From NCBI GenBank assembly GCA_033439265.1, contig JAVTVX010000010.1, positions 7,564,001-7,628,000 on the forward strand: a stretch of DNA of 64,000 nt. Reading direction: 5' to 3'. Source of the stretch: Dillenia suffruticosa (taxonomy: Eukaryota > Streptophyta > Magnoliopsida > Dilleniales > Dilleniaceae). The notes under the pieces were generated by a model. The model did not search any database. It was not told the origin of the DNA and saw only the letters and a list, made by a program, of their open reading frames with translations. Position 1 is the stretch's first letter. The number at the start of each line of letters is the position of its first letter. Shown piece after piece: positions 1 through 10,798 of this stretch. The position numbers and the translations under genes were made by a program.

Positions 1-735
1 TTGGTAATATAAATTTTTCTTTTTTAATATAATAATTTTAGATTCAAATTTATATATAACAACAAAAGAAACAAGCTCATTGTTTTCTTCTATTTACCGT
101 CCTCTTGGGTGTAGAGGTTTTTTTCTGATTATTTAATAATTATTTTAAATTTAATTAAATTTAATTCGAACATATCTCTAACATGAAAGGATGATGTCTC
201 CTCACGTCATTATCAATTTGGGTATTGGGTTGATTGGATGTTTGGGTTTCGGCCAAAGTGGCTTGGCAGTACTTGGGCTTGACCTTTTCGACATGGCCCA
301 CCTTTAGAAATAATTGTTTTTTTGCAACTTTTTATCATGTGGGTGTTATATAATATATATAAAATAAAATATAAAAATCTGTTCTAAAACAAAGTAAATG
401 AACATATGCAATAAATTTGAAAACTAATATCATATGAAATACCAAATAACATGATTATACAGAATAACATATTGTTTCAATTAAAAAATAATTATTACGA
501 TATAATATCATATGAAATACAAAATAACATAATATAAGTGTTACATTAACCGATTAAAGAACGTATAATAATATAGTAAAAATAATTATTTACTATCGAT
601 GTGATCATCTATATCTAAATTTTTTAAAATGTGGATATACTCGGAAGGCCAAATATATATCTACCTTGTTTTTCAAGGGATTAACATTGTTCCTACCCGA
701 TGGATGGTTAGCCATCGGTTAGATTATGGTTGAGT
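1..735. other. AT-rich intergenic sequence, no gene seen
   Basis: No convincing coding sequence is present. A 28-bp sequence starting taatatcatatgaaata occurs at 425-452 and again, nearly identical, at 503-530. This small direct repeat has a 78-bp offset. The last five bases before the retrotransposon (736-740, aggtc) are the left copy of its target duplication. Confidence 0.6.
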
Positions 736-740
736 AGGTC

Positions 741-1234
741 TGTCAGAACCTGATGTTAAAGAATACAAGTGTGCACCTGATGTTAAAGAATACAAGTGTG
801 CAGTCCATATAAGAATATAACTCATTCAGTTAGCAAGTAGTTAAGCACATGTAGCTCATTCAGTTAGCAAACAGTTAAGCAAGAGTAGAAGTTAGTTAGA
901 TAGTTAAGAATAAAAAGTATAAGATCTATACCTCTGATGAAAAATACAAGGAATTACTTGAGAATAGTCAGTTTTTCTGTTCTACCTTCCTGTCTCTCTC
1001 TTTTGCTCTTCTCTTCACTCTTCCGTCTCTTTTCTCTCTCTTCTCTCTGTCTTCAAGCTTCTCTCTACTTCTTCTCTACCTGTTCGAATAGTCTTCTCTC
1101 TTATACTGTTAATAATCATTCACGTATAACTCTACAAATCTGCTTACTGAACTACTGAAATTAGTTTCTTCTCAAACTTCTTGCAGTCGACTCACTTCTT
1201 CAACTTCAGTCGACACTCCTCCCAGATTATAACA
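741..1234 (+). repeat. 5' LTR of the Reina-like element
   Basis: The 494-bp repeat begins TGTCAGAACCTG and ends GATTATAACA. It aligns with 5719-6183 throughout. It is longer than its partner because of an internal 27-bp tandem duplication. A pyrimidine-rich stretch (about 980-1080) forms the R/U5 portion. Confidence 0.95.
748..801 (+). repeat. 27-bp tandem duplication inside the 5' LTR
   Basis: Positions 748-774 and 775-801 are two identical head-to-tail 27-bp units beginning acctgatgttaaag. The 3' LTR has only one unit, so the duplication arose in the 5' LTR after insertion. Confidence 0.9.
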
Positions 1235-1237
1235 AAG

Positions 1238-1249
1238 TGGTATCAGAGC
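1238..1249 (+). other. Primer-binding site (initiator Met tRNA)
   Basis: TGGTATCAGAGC lies three bases after the 5' LTR. It is the classic complement of the 3' end of plant initiator tRNA-Met, used to prime minus-strand synthesis. Confidence 0.92.
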
Positions 1250-1259
1250 TTCGACGTCC

Positions 1260-2258
1260 TTGGCCACTAATAGTGTTCGCCCAACTATGGCGGAAGGAAC
1301 AAGATTAAAAACCATGGAAGAACATAACAAAAGGCAGGAGATACAGATTCAAGAATTACATACAACACATGAGCAGTTGAAAGAGCAATTGGACAAGAAG
1401 ATAGAGATGTTCATGACGCAAATGGAGGCTCAAATTCTGTCCCTTTCAAGAAAGATATGCAAAGATGGAGATGAAGAATCTGAGGCAAATAAGAGTTCAC
1501 TTCCTTCTTTGTTACCTACTCCAATGGGGCCTCGAAGGAAGACTGAGGTTGAACCAACTAGAAGAGAAAATAATCCTAAGAATTCTATGCCAAATCATCC
1601 AAGAATTGAGTTACTCACTTTTTCAGGCGAAGATCCTCGATCGTGGATAAGAAAATATCATAGAGTTGACATTTGGTATCAAGGTGTAAGAATGGCAAAA
1701 GGAATGTTAGAGTGGGAAGAATTCTCCAAACTATTATGTCAAAAATTTGATAAAAATGGGTTACAATTAGTTACAGCAAATAGATTCGGTTATGGAGTAT
1801 CAAGAGAGGTTTGAAGAGCTATGGTCTCTGATACTGATCCGAAATCCTGGATTGACAGAGTCTTATTTCATATCCAGTTTCATCAGCGGACTCAAAGAGG
1901 AGATCAAGCCTATGCTCAGATTGATGAAACCCACCACCCTGCTGCATGCATTCGAAGTGGCTGTGCTACAAGAACAGTCACTAGAGATGACTAAAAGAGG
2001 TAGAATACTCACTTCTTGAAACAAGATTGGAGTTGCAAATGAAATAAGTCGGAGCAAAGAACAAGGAGTAAACTTTCCCACTAAAAAACAAGCTACCACA
2101 ATGCAAAGGAGTCAGAATTTGAATATGGGAGAAAGAGCTTTTCCACAGAAGCTAACCTTCCAGGAGATTCAATATAGAAGAAACAACCAATTATGCTACA
2201 AATGTGAAGAAAAGTACAACCCACGCCACCAATGTAGAATGAAGGGATTGAATGTAAT
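1260..2258 (+). pseudogene. gag region of the Reina-like element, broken
   Basis: A reading frame runs from 1260 to 1814, continues in another frame at 1792-2019, and ends with a zinc-knuckle segment at 2101-2343. The first codon of the long frame is TTG in good context rather than ATG; the first real ATG in frame is at 1287. A coiled-coil-like, Lys/Glu-rich N-terminus is followed by a typical gypsy gag core. The knuckle C-Y-K-C-E-E-K-Y-N-P-R-H-Q-C (about 2194-2235) keeps the CX2C...H...C spacing of plant chromovirus gag. The frameshift near 1800 and the stop at 2017-2019 break the protein. Gag would form the particle that packages element RNA. Confidence 0.85.
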
Positions 2259-2842
2259 ATGGCAGAAGAAACTACAGGAGAGGAACACTCTACAGAGGAG
2301 GAGACACAGGAGGAATTGGAGGATCCTGCAGGTGAGTCTGTAGATATATCCCTCTGTACCTTAGCAAATGCCTTAAATAGGAAGACTATAGTATTTCAGG
2401 GGATAATGAATACAACCACTATAGCCATCTCAATAGACACTGGTAGTTTGAATAGTTTCTTGAATAAGAGAATGATACCAGAATTGCAGTTGAAAGCTGA
2501 AGTATCTACACCATTGCATGCTGTTATAGCATATGGAAGTGTGGTTTTTAGTTTTACAGAAGTTAAGAATGTAAAATGAAAAATCCAAGGATATTTTTTC
2601 TCATTCAACTTGAAGATGATTAATTTGGACAAATGGGATGTGATACTAGGGGTAGATTGGATATACCATTTCAGTCCTATTACTTTTGATTTCAAGCAAT
2701 TGTAAGTCAAGTTTTCCAGAGGGGAGGAGGAAGTGGCTTCAGAAGAAAACGTACAAGAACCCAAAATGAAATTAGAAGAGGAAAAGAGACCAGAGCATTC
2801 AGACGGCAGCAATTACATGCATGTGCTTTCATAGAAGCCAAT
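2259..2842 (+). pseudogene. Aspartic protease region of the Reina-like element, broken
   Basis: The frame at 2259-2579 contains the retroviral-type aspartic protease active-site motif I-D-T-G-S. A stop at 2577-2579 cuts it; the sequence continues with a recognisable W-D-V-I-L-G-V-D-W-I segment near 2635-2660, then a further stop. The enzyme would cleave the Gag-Pol polyprotein. Confidence 0.85.
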
Positions 2843-4231
2843 ATGCAAGAGAGTGGGGAAGAAACACCTGCCAAAATAAAAAGGTTGTTGAAACAATATG
2901 AGGATGTCTTTCAAACACCCACTTCTTTATCTCCTCAAAGATACTATGACCATCCCATAGAGTTAAAATCTGATTCCCAACCTTTCAAGCTCAGACCATA
3001 TAGGTATCCTCATTTCCAAAAGTCTGAAATAGAAAAGCAAGTACATGACATGCTAAGTAATGGCATTGTTAAACCTAGTAAAAACCCTTTTGCTTCACCT
3101 GTTTTATTGATAAAAAAGAAGGATAACACTTGGAGATTTTGTGTAAATTATAGACAACTCAACAACCAAACTATCAAAGACAAATACCTCATTCCTAATA
3201 TTGATAAGCTGTTGGATGAATTGTATGGATCTAAAATGTTTTCAAAAATTAACTTAAGGTCTGGTTACCATCAAATTAGAGTCAGACCTCAGGACACCCC
3301 AAAGACTGTATTCCACACTTATCATGGTCACTTCAAATTCCTCGTAAGGCCTTTTAGTTTGACCAATGCACTAGCCACATTTCAGTTTCTGATGAATCAT
3401 ATTTTTCAAGCTTACCTTAGGAAGTTTGTCTTTGTGTTTTTCGATGACATCCTAGTATATAGCACTGATTTAGCAACTCATACACAGCACCTGCAGAAAG
3501 TACTTTCCTTACTTAGAATGAATCAACTCTTTGCTAAAATATCCAAATGTATTTTTGCACAAAAACAAGTGGAATACTTGGGTCATGTGGTCACTGGAGA
3601 TGGAGTTAAAATAGAGGATCAGAAGATTGAGTGTATAGCAGCATGGCCAGTCCTTGAGTCTGTCAAACCCTTGAGAGGTTTTCTTGGATTCACGGGGTAT
3701 TACTGGAGGTTTATTAAGTACTATGGAATCATAGCAAGACCTTTAAATGACTTGCTCAAGAATAATAGTTTCAATTGGAATGTTGAGGCTGATATAGCAT
3801 TCCAGAAACTCAAAAAAGTTATGATTTCAGCCCCCGTAATGAGATTGCCAGACTTTTCTAAGCCTTTTGTGGTTGAGACAAATGCTTGCTCAATAGGATG
3901 GGGAGCTGTGTTGATGTAGGAAGGGCAACCAATAGCTTATCTAAGTAAAGCTCTGGAACCAAAGAGCAGAGGACTATCCATATATGAAAAAGAACTCATA
4001 GCAGTGGTTATGGCTATGAACAAGTGGAAGCATTATTTGTTGGGGTACTACTTTATTATAAAGACTGATCATCAAAGTCTTAAATTTCTATTGGAGCAGA
4101 GACTTACTAGTCTTTTGCAACACAAATGTCTTACTAAATTGCTGGGTTATGATTATGAGATTCAATATAAAAAGGGAGTAGAAAATAAAGTTGCTGATAC
4201 TCTTTCTAGGAGAGAAGTAAAGGAGGAATGA
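2843..4231 (+). pseudogene. Reverse transcriptase and RNase H of the Reina-like element
   Basis: The longest surviving frame (2843-3919, 358 codons) is a gypsy reverse transcriptase. It carries P-Y-R-Y-P, the motif-A region K-I-N-L-R-S-G-Y-H-Q (the usual catalytic Asp has become Asn), and the intact motif-C F-F-D-D-I-L-V-Y-S. A TAG at 3917-3919 interrupts the start of RNase H, which resumes to 4231 with K-T-D-H-Q-S-L-K-F-L and V-A-D-T-L-S-R. The Asp-to-Asn change and the stops make it inactive. The enzyme copies element RNA into DNA and removes the RNA template. Confidence 0.9.
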
Positions 4232-5688
4232 GTTTCAGTGGAACAAGAGCTGATGGCCTTATCTGCTGTGCAACCTAAGTTGGTGGACGAAGTAGTGCAA
4301 AGTTATGAAGGTGATGAAAAATGTCAGGAGTGAATAGCTCAGCTAATGCTGCAGCCTGAGAATAGATCAGAAATGCAGTATAGAAATGGGATTCTGAGGT
4401 ACAAACATAAAATTAATGTTGGAACGGGCAAGAAGTTAAGAGAGAAGATATTACAATCTATGCATGATTCAGCAGTGGGAGGACACTCTGGACAGTAGGG
4501 AACACTGAGAAGGATTAAGTCCACATTTTATTCGCCATACCTTAAATCATCTGTGGTCAAATATGTACAAGAATATTAGGTGTGTTAGAAAAATAAACAT
4601 GAAATTGTATCCTACCCGGAGTTACTACAGCCTCTACCTATTCCATCACAAGCATGGTCACAAATCAGTATGGATTTCGTTGAGGGGCTTCCAGAATCAC
4701 AAGGACAGAATACTATTTTGGTAGTAGTTGATAGGCTTACAAAATTTGGACACTTTGCAGTACTACAACATCCCTTATCAGCTGTGACTGTGGCCAAAGT
4801 TTTTGTTGATCAGGTATTCAAACTACATGGATTACTAGAGGCCATAGTTTCTGATCGAGATAAAATCTTTACTAGCTTATTTTGGCAATAATTGTTTAGA
4901 ATGGTAGGGACTCAACTGCACTTAAGTAGTGCATACCACCCACAGACGGATGGTCAAAGTGAGAGACTCAACCAATGTTTGGAGTGCTATTTGAGGTGTA
5001 TGACTGCTAACAGATCTACTCTCTAGTATCACTAGTTAGGTTTAGCTGAGTGGTGGTACAACACAAACTTCTATACCAATATCATAATGACTCCTTTTGA
5101 CGCTCTCTATGGGTATCAACCACGACACATTCCAGTGGGTCCTTACTTAGAATCAATAACTCCAGCAGTTGACAATTTCATCAAGAACAGACAAGCTATG
5201 CTGCAAATCCTTCATGATCATTTATTACGATGAAAGTTTATGCAGATCTCAAACGAACAGAGAGGGAATTCAATGTAGGAGACTGGGTATATTTGAAGCT
5301 ACAACCGTATAGGCAACAGACTGTGGAGGTAAGGAGGCAACTCAAGCTTTCATCAAAATTTTATGGTCATTTTCCGATAATTGCTAAGGTTGGGAAGGTG
5401 GCCTATAGACTGCAACTATCTTAGGGATCAAAAATATATCCAGTTTTTCATGTGTCTTTACTTAAAAAGAAACTTGGACCTAATCAAACTACTATGTCTA
5501 CACTACCTTTATTGGATTCAGACAAACAAGCCATCGTGGAGCTGAGCAGTTCTGAAAAGAAGAGTGATATGAGAGACAACAGACTAGTTATTCAAGTATT
5601 AATTAGATGGATCAACCTAAGTCCTGAAGAGGCAACATGGGAGGGTATAGAATTCATCAAAGCACAATTTCCTTTATTTCATACTTGA
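4232..5688 (+). pseudogene. Integrase and chromodomain of the Reina-like element, broken
   Basis: The zinc-binding domain is visible near 4460-4610, but two in-frame stops fall in its Cys pair. The catalytic core keeps the first Asp in M-D-F-V-E-G-L-P (4669 on), the second in V-S-D-R-D-K, and the Glu in S-E-R-L-N-Q. Stops at about 4889, 5025 and 5422 break the frame. The C-terminal frame ends with R-W-I-N-L-S-P-E-E-A-T-W-E (about 5605-5643), a chromodomain signature of chromoviruses, and a natural TGA at 5686-5688. Confidence 0.85.
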
Positions 5689-5698
5689 GGACAAGGAG

Positions 5699-5716
5699 AA
5701 AGTAATAGGGGGGATA
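5699..5716 (+). other. Polypurine tract before the 3' LTR
   Basis: A purine run containing aataggggggata lies immediately before the 3' LTR. This is where plus-strand synthesis is primed in LTR retrotransposons. Confidence 0.8.
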
Positions 5717-5718
5717 AT

Positions 5719-6183
5719 TGTCAGAACCTGATGTTAAAGAATACAAGTGTGCAGTCCATACAAGAATATAGCTCATTCAGTTAGCAAGTAGTTAAGCACA
5801 TGTAGCTCATTCAGTTAGCAAGCAGTTAAGCAAGAGTAGAAGTTAGTTAGGTAGTTAAGAATAAAGAGTATAAGATCTGCACCTGTGATGAAAAATGCAA
5901 GGATTTACTTGAGAATAGTCAGTCTTTTTGTTCTGCCTTCCTCTCTCTCTCTTGCTCTTCTCTTCACTCTTACGTCTCTTCTCCCTCTCCTCTCTCTCTC
6001 TTCAAGTTTCTCTCTACTTCTTTTCTACCTATTCTAATAATCTTCTCTCTTACACTGTTAATAATCATTCCCGTATAACTCTTCAAAATTGATTACTGAA
6101 TTACTAAAATTAGTTTCTTCTCAAACTTTTTACAATTGACTCACTTCTTCAGCTTCACTCGACTTTCCTCCCAGATTATGACA
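5719..6183 (+). repeat. 3' LTR of the Reina-like element
   Basis: The 465-bp partner of the repeat at 741-1234 begins TGTCAGAACCTG and ends GATTATGACA. It is followed at once by the right target duplication AGGTC (6184-6188). Most differences from the 5' LTR are substitutions, plus one 2-bp indel and the 27-bp duplication. Confidence 0.95.
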
Positions 6184-6188
6184 AGGTC

Positions 6189-6645
6189 TTCATCAAGCGG
6201 CACGATGGTCTTGTTTTGGGCCATTCTGCGACTAGAGTTAAGGTTTGCCCCTCTTCAGACTCACAATTTCCACCAAATCCAAACAAAATGATTGTCAAAT
6301 TACGGAAAGTGAAGCGTAATTTAGACAATTGGAAACATTAATATTATAACTGAATGCCTAATACACCCCCTTTCTTCACGCTAACAATTTCCAATGAGAT
6401 TCACAATATTTTAGATTGACGCGATAATAATTGTCGTAAAAAGTTGGGGGTATCTTTGGGAAAAGAAAGTTCAAAAATCAAGAAATGACCGTTGTTTGTG
6501 CCGATTCTCTTTTTATGGGAACGAATCCTTTCGCACAGATTTGCCTTTCACCATTTTCAAAACAGCGATCAGAGAGAGAAAGAAAACCCCAAGAAAGAAG
6601 AGCAAGAACTCGAGAAATTTCCACTCTCACTCGACTCTTTTCCCT
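6189..6645 (+). promoter_or_regulatory. Promoter and first leader exon of the securin-like gene
   Basis: Unique sequence lies between the retrotransposon and the gene. It contains TGACCGTTG at 6486-6494, whose reverse complement CAACGGTCA fits the mitosis-specific activator (MSA) element with AACGG core that binds three-repeat MYB factors. A GA-rich leader (about 6565-6645) ends in the donor ccct|gtaagt at 6646. The transcription start itself is not visible; about 6540-6580 is inferred. Confidence 0.55.
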
Positions 6646-8531
6646 GTAAGTTCGATCTGTTAAAACCCTAATGTTTCTATCAGTTCATGTTTCGTTAGTT
6701 TCTACTATTTTTGTGTTTAGGTATTGGGGTTTTTTAGGTTTTCAAAATTATCAGGGTCCATTAACAGGAGAGATTTTTAAACCCTATTTTAGAGATTTCT
6801 GGCTATAGATTTTGTGTCTGGGTATCTGATTAGCTTTTTTTTTATTGTTAAACTTCTCCATGTGCTTGTCTCTTCTCATACCAATTATGATTTTTGAGAT
6901 GACTATGGCTTGTGAATTTCCATAATTTTTGTAATTATGTCTTGAGATTTGAGATTTTCATGATTGTCAGAACAGATCGTATTTTTAGAGGGATTTTTTT
7001 AAACAACTGTTTTGCAGAGATTTCTGTTTCTCTCTCTTTCTCTGAAAACTTTAGAGTTTGTTATCTAGGATTTCAATTCGGGAATTTTCTGATGTTACTT
7101 TGAAAACCCTAGATTTTGTACTGCTTTTTAGTTGTTAATTAATTAACAGTGGTGAGGGAAACACAGGAAGGAGGTCTCTATTTTTTCTTCGTTTCTTGTT
7201 TCTTATTATACAGATCTTGGTTTTTGTGATGGCTTCGATATTTTTAATTTATATTTTTTGATTTATTGGGTTTTAGGGTTGATCGGAAATGAGAGAGATT
7301 ATTTTTGAACCCACTGTGGAAATTTCTGTTTCTGATTCTTTAACCCTGAAACCGTATATTTTGTGAGCTTGAGTTAGGGGTTTCCTCCGTTTTTCTTTTT
7401 ATTTGATCCTGATAAAGTTTGAAAACCTAGACAAAGATACCATGTTTCTTTTCACTGGAAAGGGTTAGTTATGTATATCTTGAAGATTATCGAGGAAATT
7501 GACTCTCAGTTTTTTGAGTTGATGAGGATGTCGTTCGCTTTTATTGATGTTCGTGTGCCGTGATTCTCTTCTGGGTTTTGATTGTTCTCTTGCTTTGTGT
7601 TTATCGGTTCCCATTACAATTTCCTTTCCAAATCTAAATGGATTTTCATTTGAGTTGTATTTTAAGGATTTAGTATAATAATTAAGGAAATAGGATTTAT
7701 AATGATCGGAATGCATTTGATATTGGAATTATTTGTTTGTTGAAAAAGAAATTAAGCTGTTTCATTGTTTCAAATTACGGAATTCTAGAAGGATAATGAG
7801 AGTACTTAGTTGAGATAAGTATGAAGAGGATGTGTTTTGTTTATGCATGGTTGGTCTTTTAATTCTATGGCATTAATTAGGACTGCTGTTTATAACCAGT
7901 TGATTTGTTACATATGGGCTCCAAATCCAAAATATAATTGCATTTATGTATGTGGAATGGTGATATCATCTTTGTTAGTAGAGATGACGGCTCAATTTTA
8001 ACCTTATGAATTTTGAGCTGGCTAAGTGAATGCTAGTTGCATGTTAGAAGATTTTAAAACATTTTGAAGCATCTAGAAGATGAGGAACAATATTGCCTTG
8101 CTTATCATTGTTTTCACCCAGACATAAAGATCCATAATAGAGAGAATTCGACGCGTAATGGTTGAACGTTTTCACTTATGTTGCTTATCATTGTTCTCTG
8201 CCCTTGATTTGTTTTATTTCTTCTTTGTATAAACCTCAAATCAGATACAGGATCAAATGAAAAAGGTTCATATAGTAACTTTTGATTTTTAAGAAATCCG
8301 GAGCAAAGAAATTGGTTCAAAGTCCTTCAAAACATTTCCTGAAACTTGACTCGCTTCTCTTGTTATTTCAAATAAAAAGAAATAAGTCTTCATTCCCCTT
8401 TCCCCTTTCCTCTTTATTACTTTCATGCTTCCTGATAGCATTTCAGAATAGTCTTAGTGACATAATTAGGAGAAAAATTGTCCAAACCAATTGTGTTATG
8501 TGGATATTGTGATTGGATCTTTTCTTTGCAG
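6646..8531 (+). other. Probable 1.9-kb intron in the 5' leader of the securin-like gene
   Basis: The donor gtaagt at 6646 and the acceptor tttctttgcag ending at 8531 are both good plant sites. The interval is T-rich with no sustained reading frame, as expected for a leader intron. The joining is inferred; a cDNA would settle it. Confidence 0.5.
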
Positions 8532-8536
8532 GATTG

Positions 8537-8762
8537 ATGCAGAGTTTTCCTTCAGAAATCGATGAATATTTAATTTTTAATAATCAGCATTCTGACTGTA
8601 ACACTCCATCATACTTGTTGTTCCACTTTGAGTTGTTAAGAAGCCACAGTTTCAATATCTCATTTACCAAGAACTGCTTTCGTCTGCTGTAATGAAAACT
8701 ACATGCCTAATTGCTGCTTGATGTCAGTTCAGATTACTCAATTGACCTTTTCTGACATTTAA
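8537..8762 (+). promoter_or_regulatory. Chain of three upstream ORFs before the securin-like start
   Basis: uORF1 (8537-8692, 51 aa) ends in TAATG, so its stop overlaps the ATG of uORF2 (8692-8721, 9 aa). That ends in TGATG, overlapping the ATG of uORF3 (8721-8762, 13 aa). The main ATG follows nine bases later at 8772. If this stretch is in the mature mRNA the arrangement would strongly reduce, or make conditional, translation of the main frame. An alternative acceptor closer to 8772 could remove it. Confidence 0.5.
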
Positions 8763-8771
8763 AGAGTGCAA

Positions 8772-9864
8772 ATGGCAACACAAATTGGTGAAATCATTCA
8801 GGATCAAACTGCAAATTTTCAGTATTCAGGTAGTGGTTTAATCCTGTTTCCCCAATATGCATTCTTCTTTTTCTTTCTGTAGTTTTCTTGTTTATGAGCC
8901 ACCTTGATCTTGGGTCTTAACTGATCCTGTTTGAATCTACAGGTGTTGGTGCTTCTGTTGGGACCAAGGCAAAAATTTCTGTGACACAGAAGAAAGGAGG
9001 ACTTGGAGGAGGAAGGAAGGCACTTAATGATGTGACAAACTCAGCAAAGCACCCATCTCATCAGGCATTAAACAAGCCAAAGAAGAGTGTGAGTATATTT
9101 GGTGAAGGGTTTGGATCTTTACATTCAGCTGGTGGAAAGACAAGCTCAATCAAAACCAAAACTCAAGGAAAGGCACCAAATGGAGGCAGGAAAGCACTCA
9201 GTGATCTCACAAACTCAAGCAAGCCTAGTCTTACGGAGGCACCAATGAAGAATCTTAGCAAGAAGTTGAATGCTGTTGCTGAGGAGGATTGTACTATTCC
9301 TGAGGCTATTGAAGAGGAAGGGTTCCTGCACAGTCACAAGGAGTGCATTAAAGGAAACAGAAAAGGTTTGGATTTGAAAAGTTTTCTGGAAATTGTTGGA
9401 CTGGATGATGGTGAGTGGCAACTCCTACTGGTTTGAGTTTGTTGTTCCTGGCCTGGCTATTGTGTTTATAGGATTTCTTTTCTCAGGTATCCTTAAGGAC
9501 TTGGCATCTTCCGAAGCTCTTCCTAAGGACAAGAGTCCAGAGGTTTTCTCTTTTTCTTAAGACTGCTTATCTATATCTCATGCGGTCATACGTCTGCATG
9601 CCTCTGTTGCTTACCCCTTGAAACTCTTCTCAAGTGTTGACAATGCATGGTCTCTAATATCTACCTTCTGATTTCTTTTAGCCCGAGGGTCCTGCGAGTT
9701 TTCTGGAGTGGGAAGAGATATCTGTGCCTGAATATCCCTATCCAGAATCCAGGCTTAAGTCTCCAAGCGCATGGTCAAGTCCTCCTGAGTCACCAAACCG
9801 GTGGAAGTTGATGGACTACGAGCCAGACTTTACATTGATAGAGTCACCAATCAAACTTCAGTAG
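8772..9864 (+). CDS. PATRONUS/securin-like protein, 254 aa, four coding exons
   Basis: Coding exons are 8772-8829, 8943-9410, 9487-9542 and 9682-9864, all with GT-AG introns; together they make an unbroken 254-residue frame. The protein has R-K-A-L-N-D-V-T-N near residue 44 and R-K-A-L-S-D-L-T-N near residue 102. Both are perfect RxxLxDxxN destruction boxes for the anaphase-promoting complex. A central F-L-H-S-H-K-E-C-I-K (about 146) and an acidic, Ser/Pro-rich C-terminus also resemble Arabidopsis PATRONUS (PANS1), the plant securin that protects centromeric cohesion until anaphase. The rest is basic and low-complexity, as securins are. The start is the first ATG of a frame that reads smoothly across the first splice. 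The putative MSA site upstream suggests G2/M expression. Assignment rests on motif recall, not a search. Confidence 0.85.
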
Positions 9865-10227
9865 AGATCTTACTTGCAGGTTATGGGAGAAAATGGACAT
9901 GCTTCATTGTACCGGCGTTTGTGCTATCAATTAATCTCTTTTTTTTTTTTTGGCTATTCTTCTCTATTTTTTAGAGGAGGCTATGCGGCTTTTACGATTT
10001 GGACAAATTTATTAGTATAAACATTTTTAATCACCATCATAAATAAATTTAAACTCACAAATATGAAATATTATTATTATTTCTAGAGTTATCGTACTAT
10101 TTCAATTTTTTTAAGTTTGGTAAGTAATAACGTACTTAAATTGTCTTATTTTAGTACACTCTTTGTTTTAGTTGTAAACAACCACAATTTCATATTTTAT
10201 TTGCCAAGAATTTATTATTTTATTTAC
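9865..10227. other. 3' UTR and AT-rich spacer
   Basis: About 150 bases after the securin-like stop, with a T-rich run at 9943-9953, are probably 3' UTR. The rest is AT-rich with no feature recognised. Confidence 0.4.
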
Positions 10228-10420
10228 CTGTTCAAGAAGAGGAAAGAATAATGCAGTTACTCCTGCACTTTCACTTCTGGTAACTCGTCTATTTATCTGG
10301 TTCAGCATTAATGTGCCTCGAGGGCCTTCAATTTCAAATGGAAAATAAGACAATTTAAGCATTATAGAACCTTGCATGCCATTGCTGCGGGAAGAGGAAG
10401 GAAAGGAAAAGTAGGGACCG
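10228..10420 (-). other. Unidentified possible exon
   Basis: The minus strand is open here and encodes a varied peptide with non-repetitive composition, including F-E-I-E-G-P-R-G-T-L. It ends in a good donor context, CAG|GTAAAT at 10228/10227, with a possible acceptor (gcaag) near 10420. I do not recognise the product. It may be an orphan exon of a lost gene or chance coding-like sequence. Confidence 0.25.
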
Positions 10421-10798
10421 GCTTGCAAATAGAAATAATTTCAAGAACACTTGTTTAGTATCATTGCGTAAGGAAAAATCAGTTCACCCGATGTATTACT
10501 ACTGAAATTATCAAGTAAAAAAGAAGGAAAGAGGGTATTTATAATTTCATTTTCAGATTTACTTAGAGAAGTGGCATTGCCAGGAAATGAATTGTATTTT
10601 TTTTTTTTTGGTAAAAGGAAATGACTTCTATGAAAAAGTAGAATATGAGATGCATTTAAGTCAGGAATTAAAAATTGAAAATGGTTGAATAGCAAACTGC
10701 TGAAGGTTGACAAGTGATACCACAAGACACGGCATCCATAGAAGTTATGGATAATCATACAACAGAATCACCATTGAATTATGTAACGTAGGTTTCCT

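Larger units (their letters stand above)
741..6183 (+). mobile_element. Decayed Ty3/gypsy chromovirus retrotransposon, Reina-like
   Basis: This is a 5.44-kb LTR retrotransposon. It has two LTRs with TGT...ACA ends, an initiator-Met primer-binding site, a polypurine tract and a perfect 5-bp target duplication AGGTC (736-740 and 6184-6188). Domain order is gag, zinc knuckle, aspartic protease, reverse transcriptase, RNase H, integrase, chromodomain-like tail, which is the Ty3/gypsy chromovirus order. Small size and short LTRs fit the Reina lineage better than the larger Tekay or CRM lineages; that assignment is inference. The coding region has many stops and frameshifts, so the copy cannot be autonomous. 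I counted about 42 differences between the LTRs over about 465 bp (about 9%), which indicates an old insertion. Confidence 0.95.
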
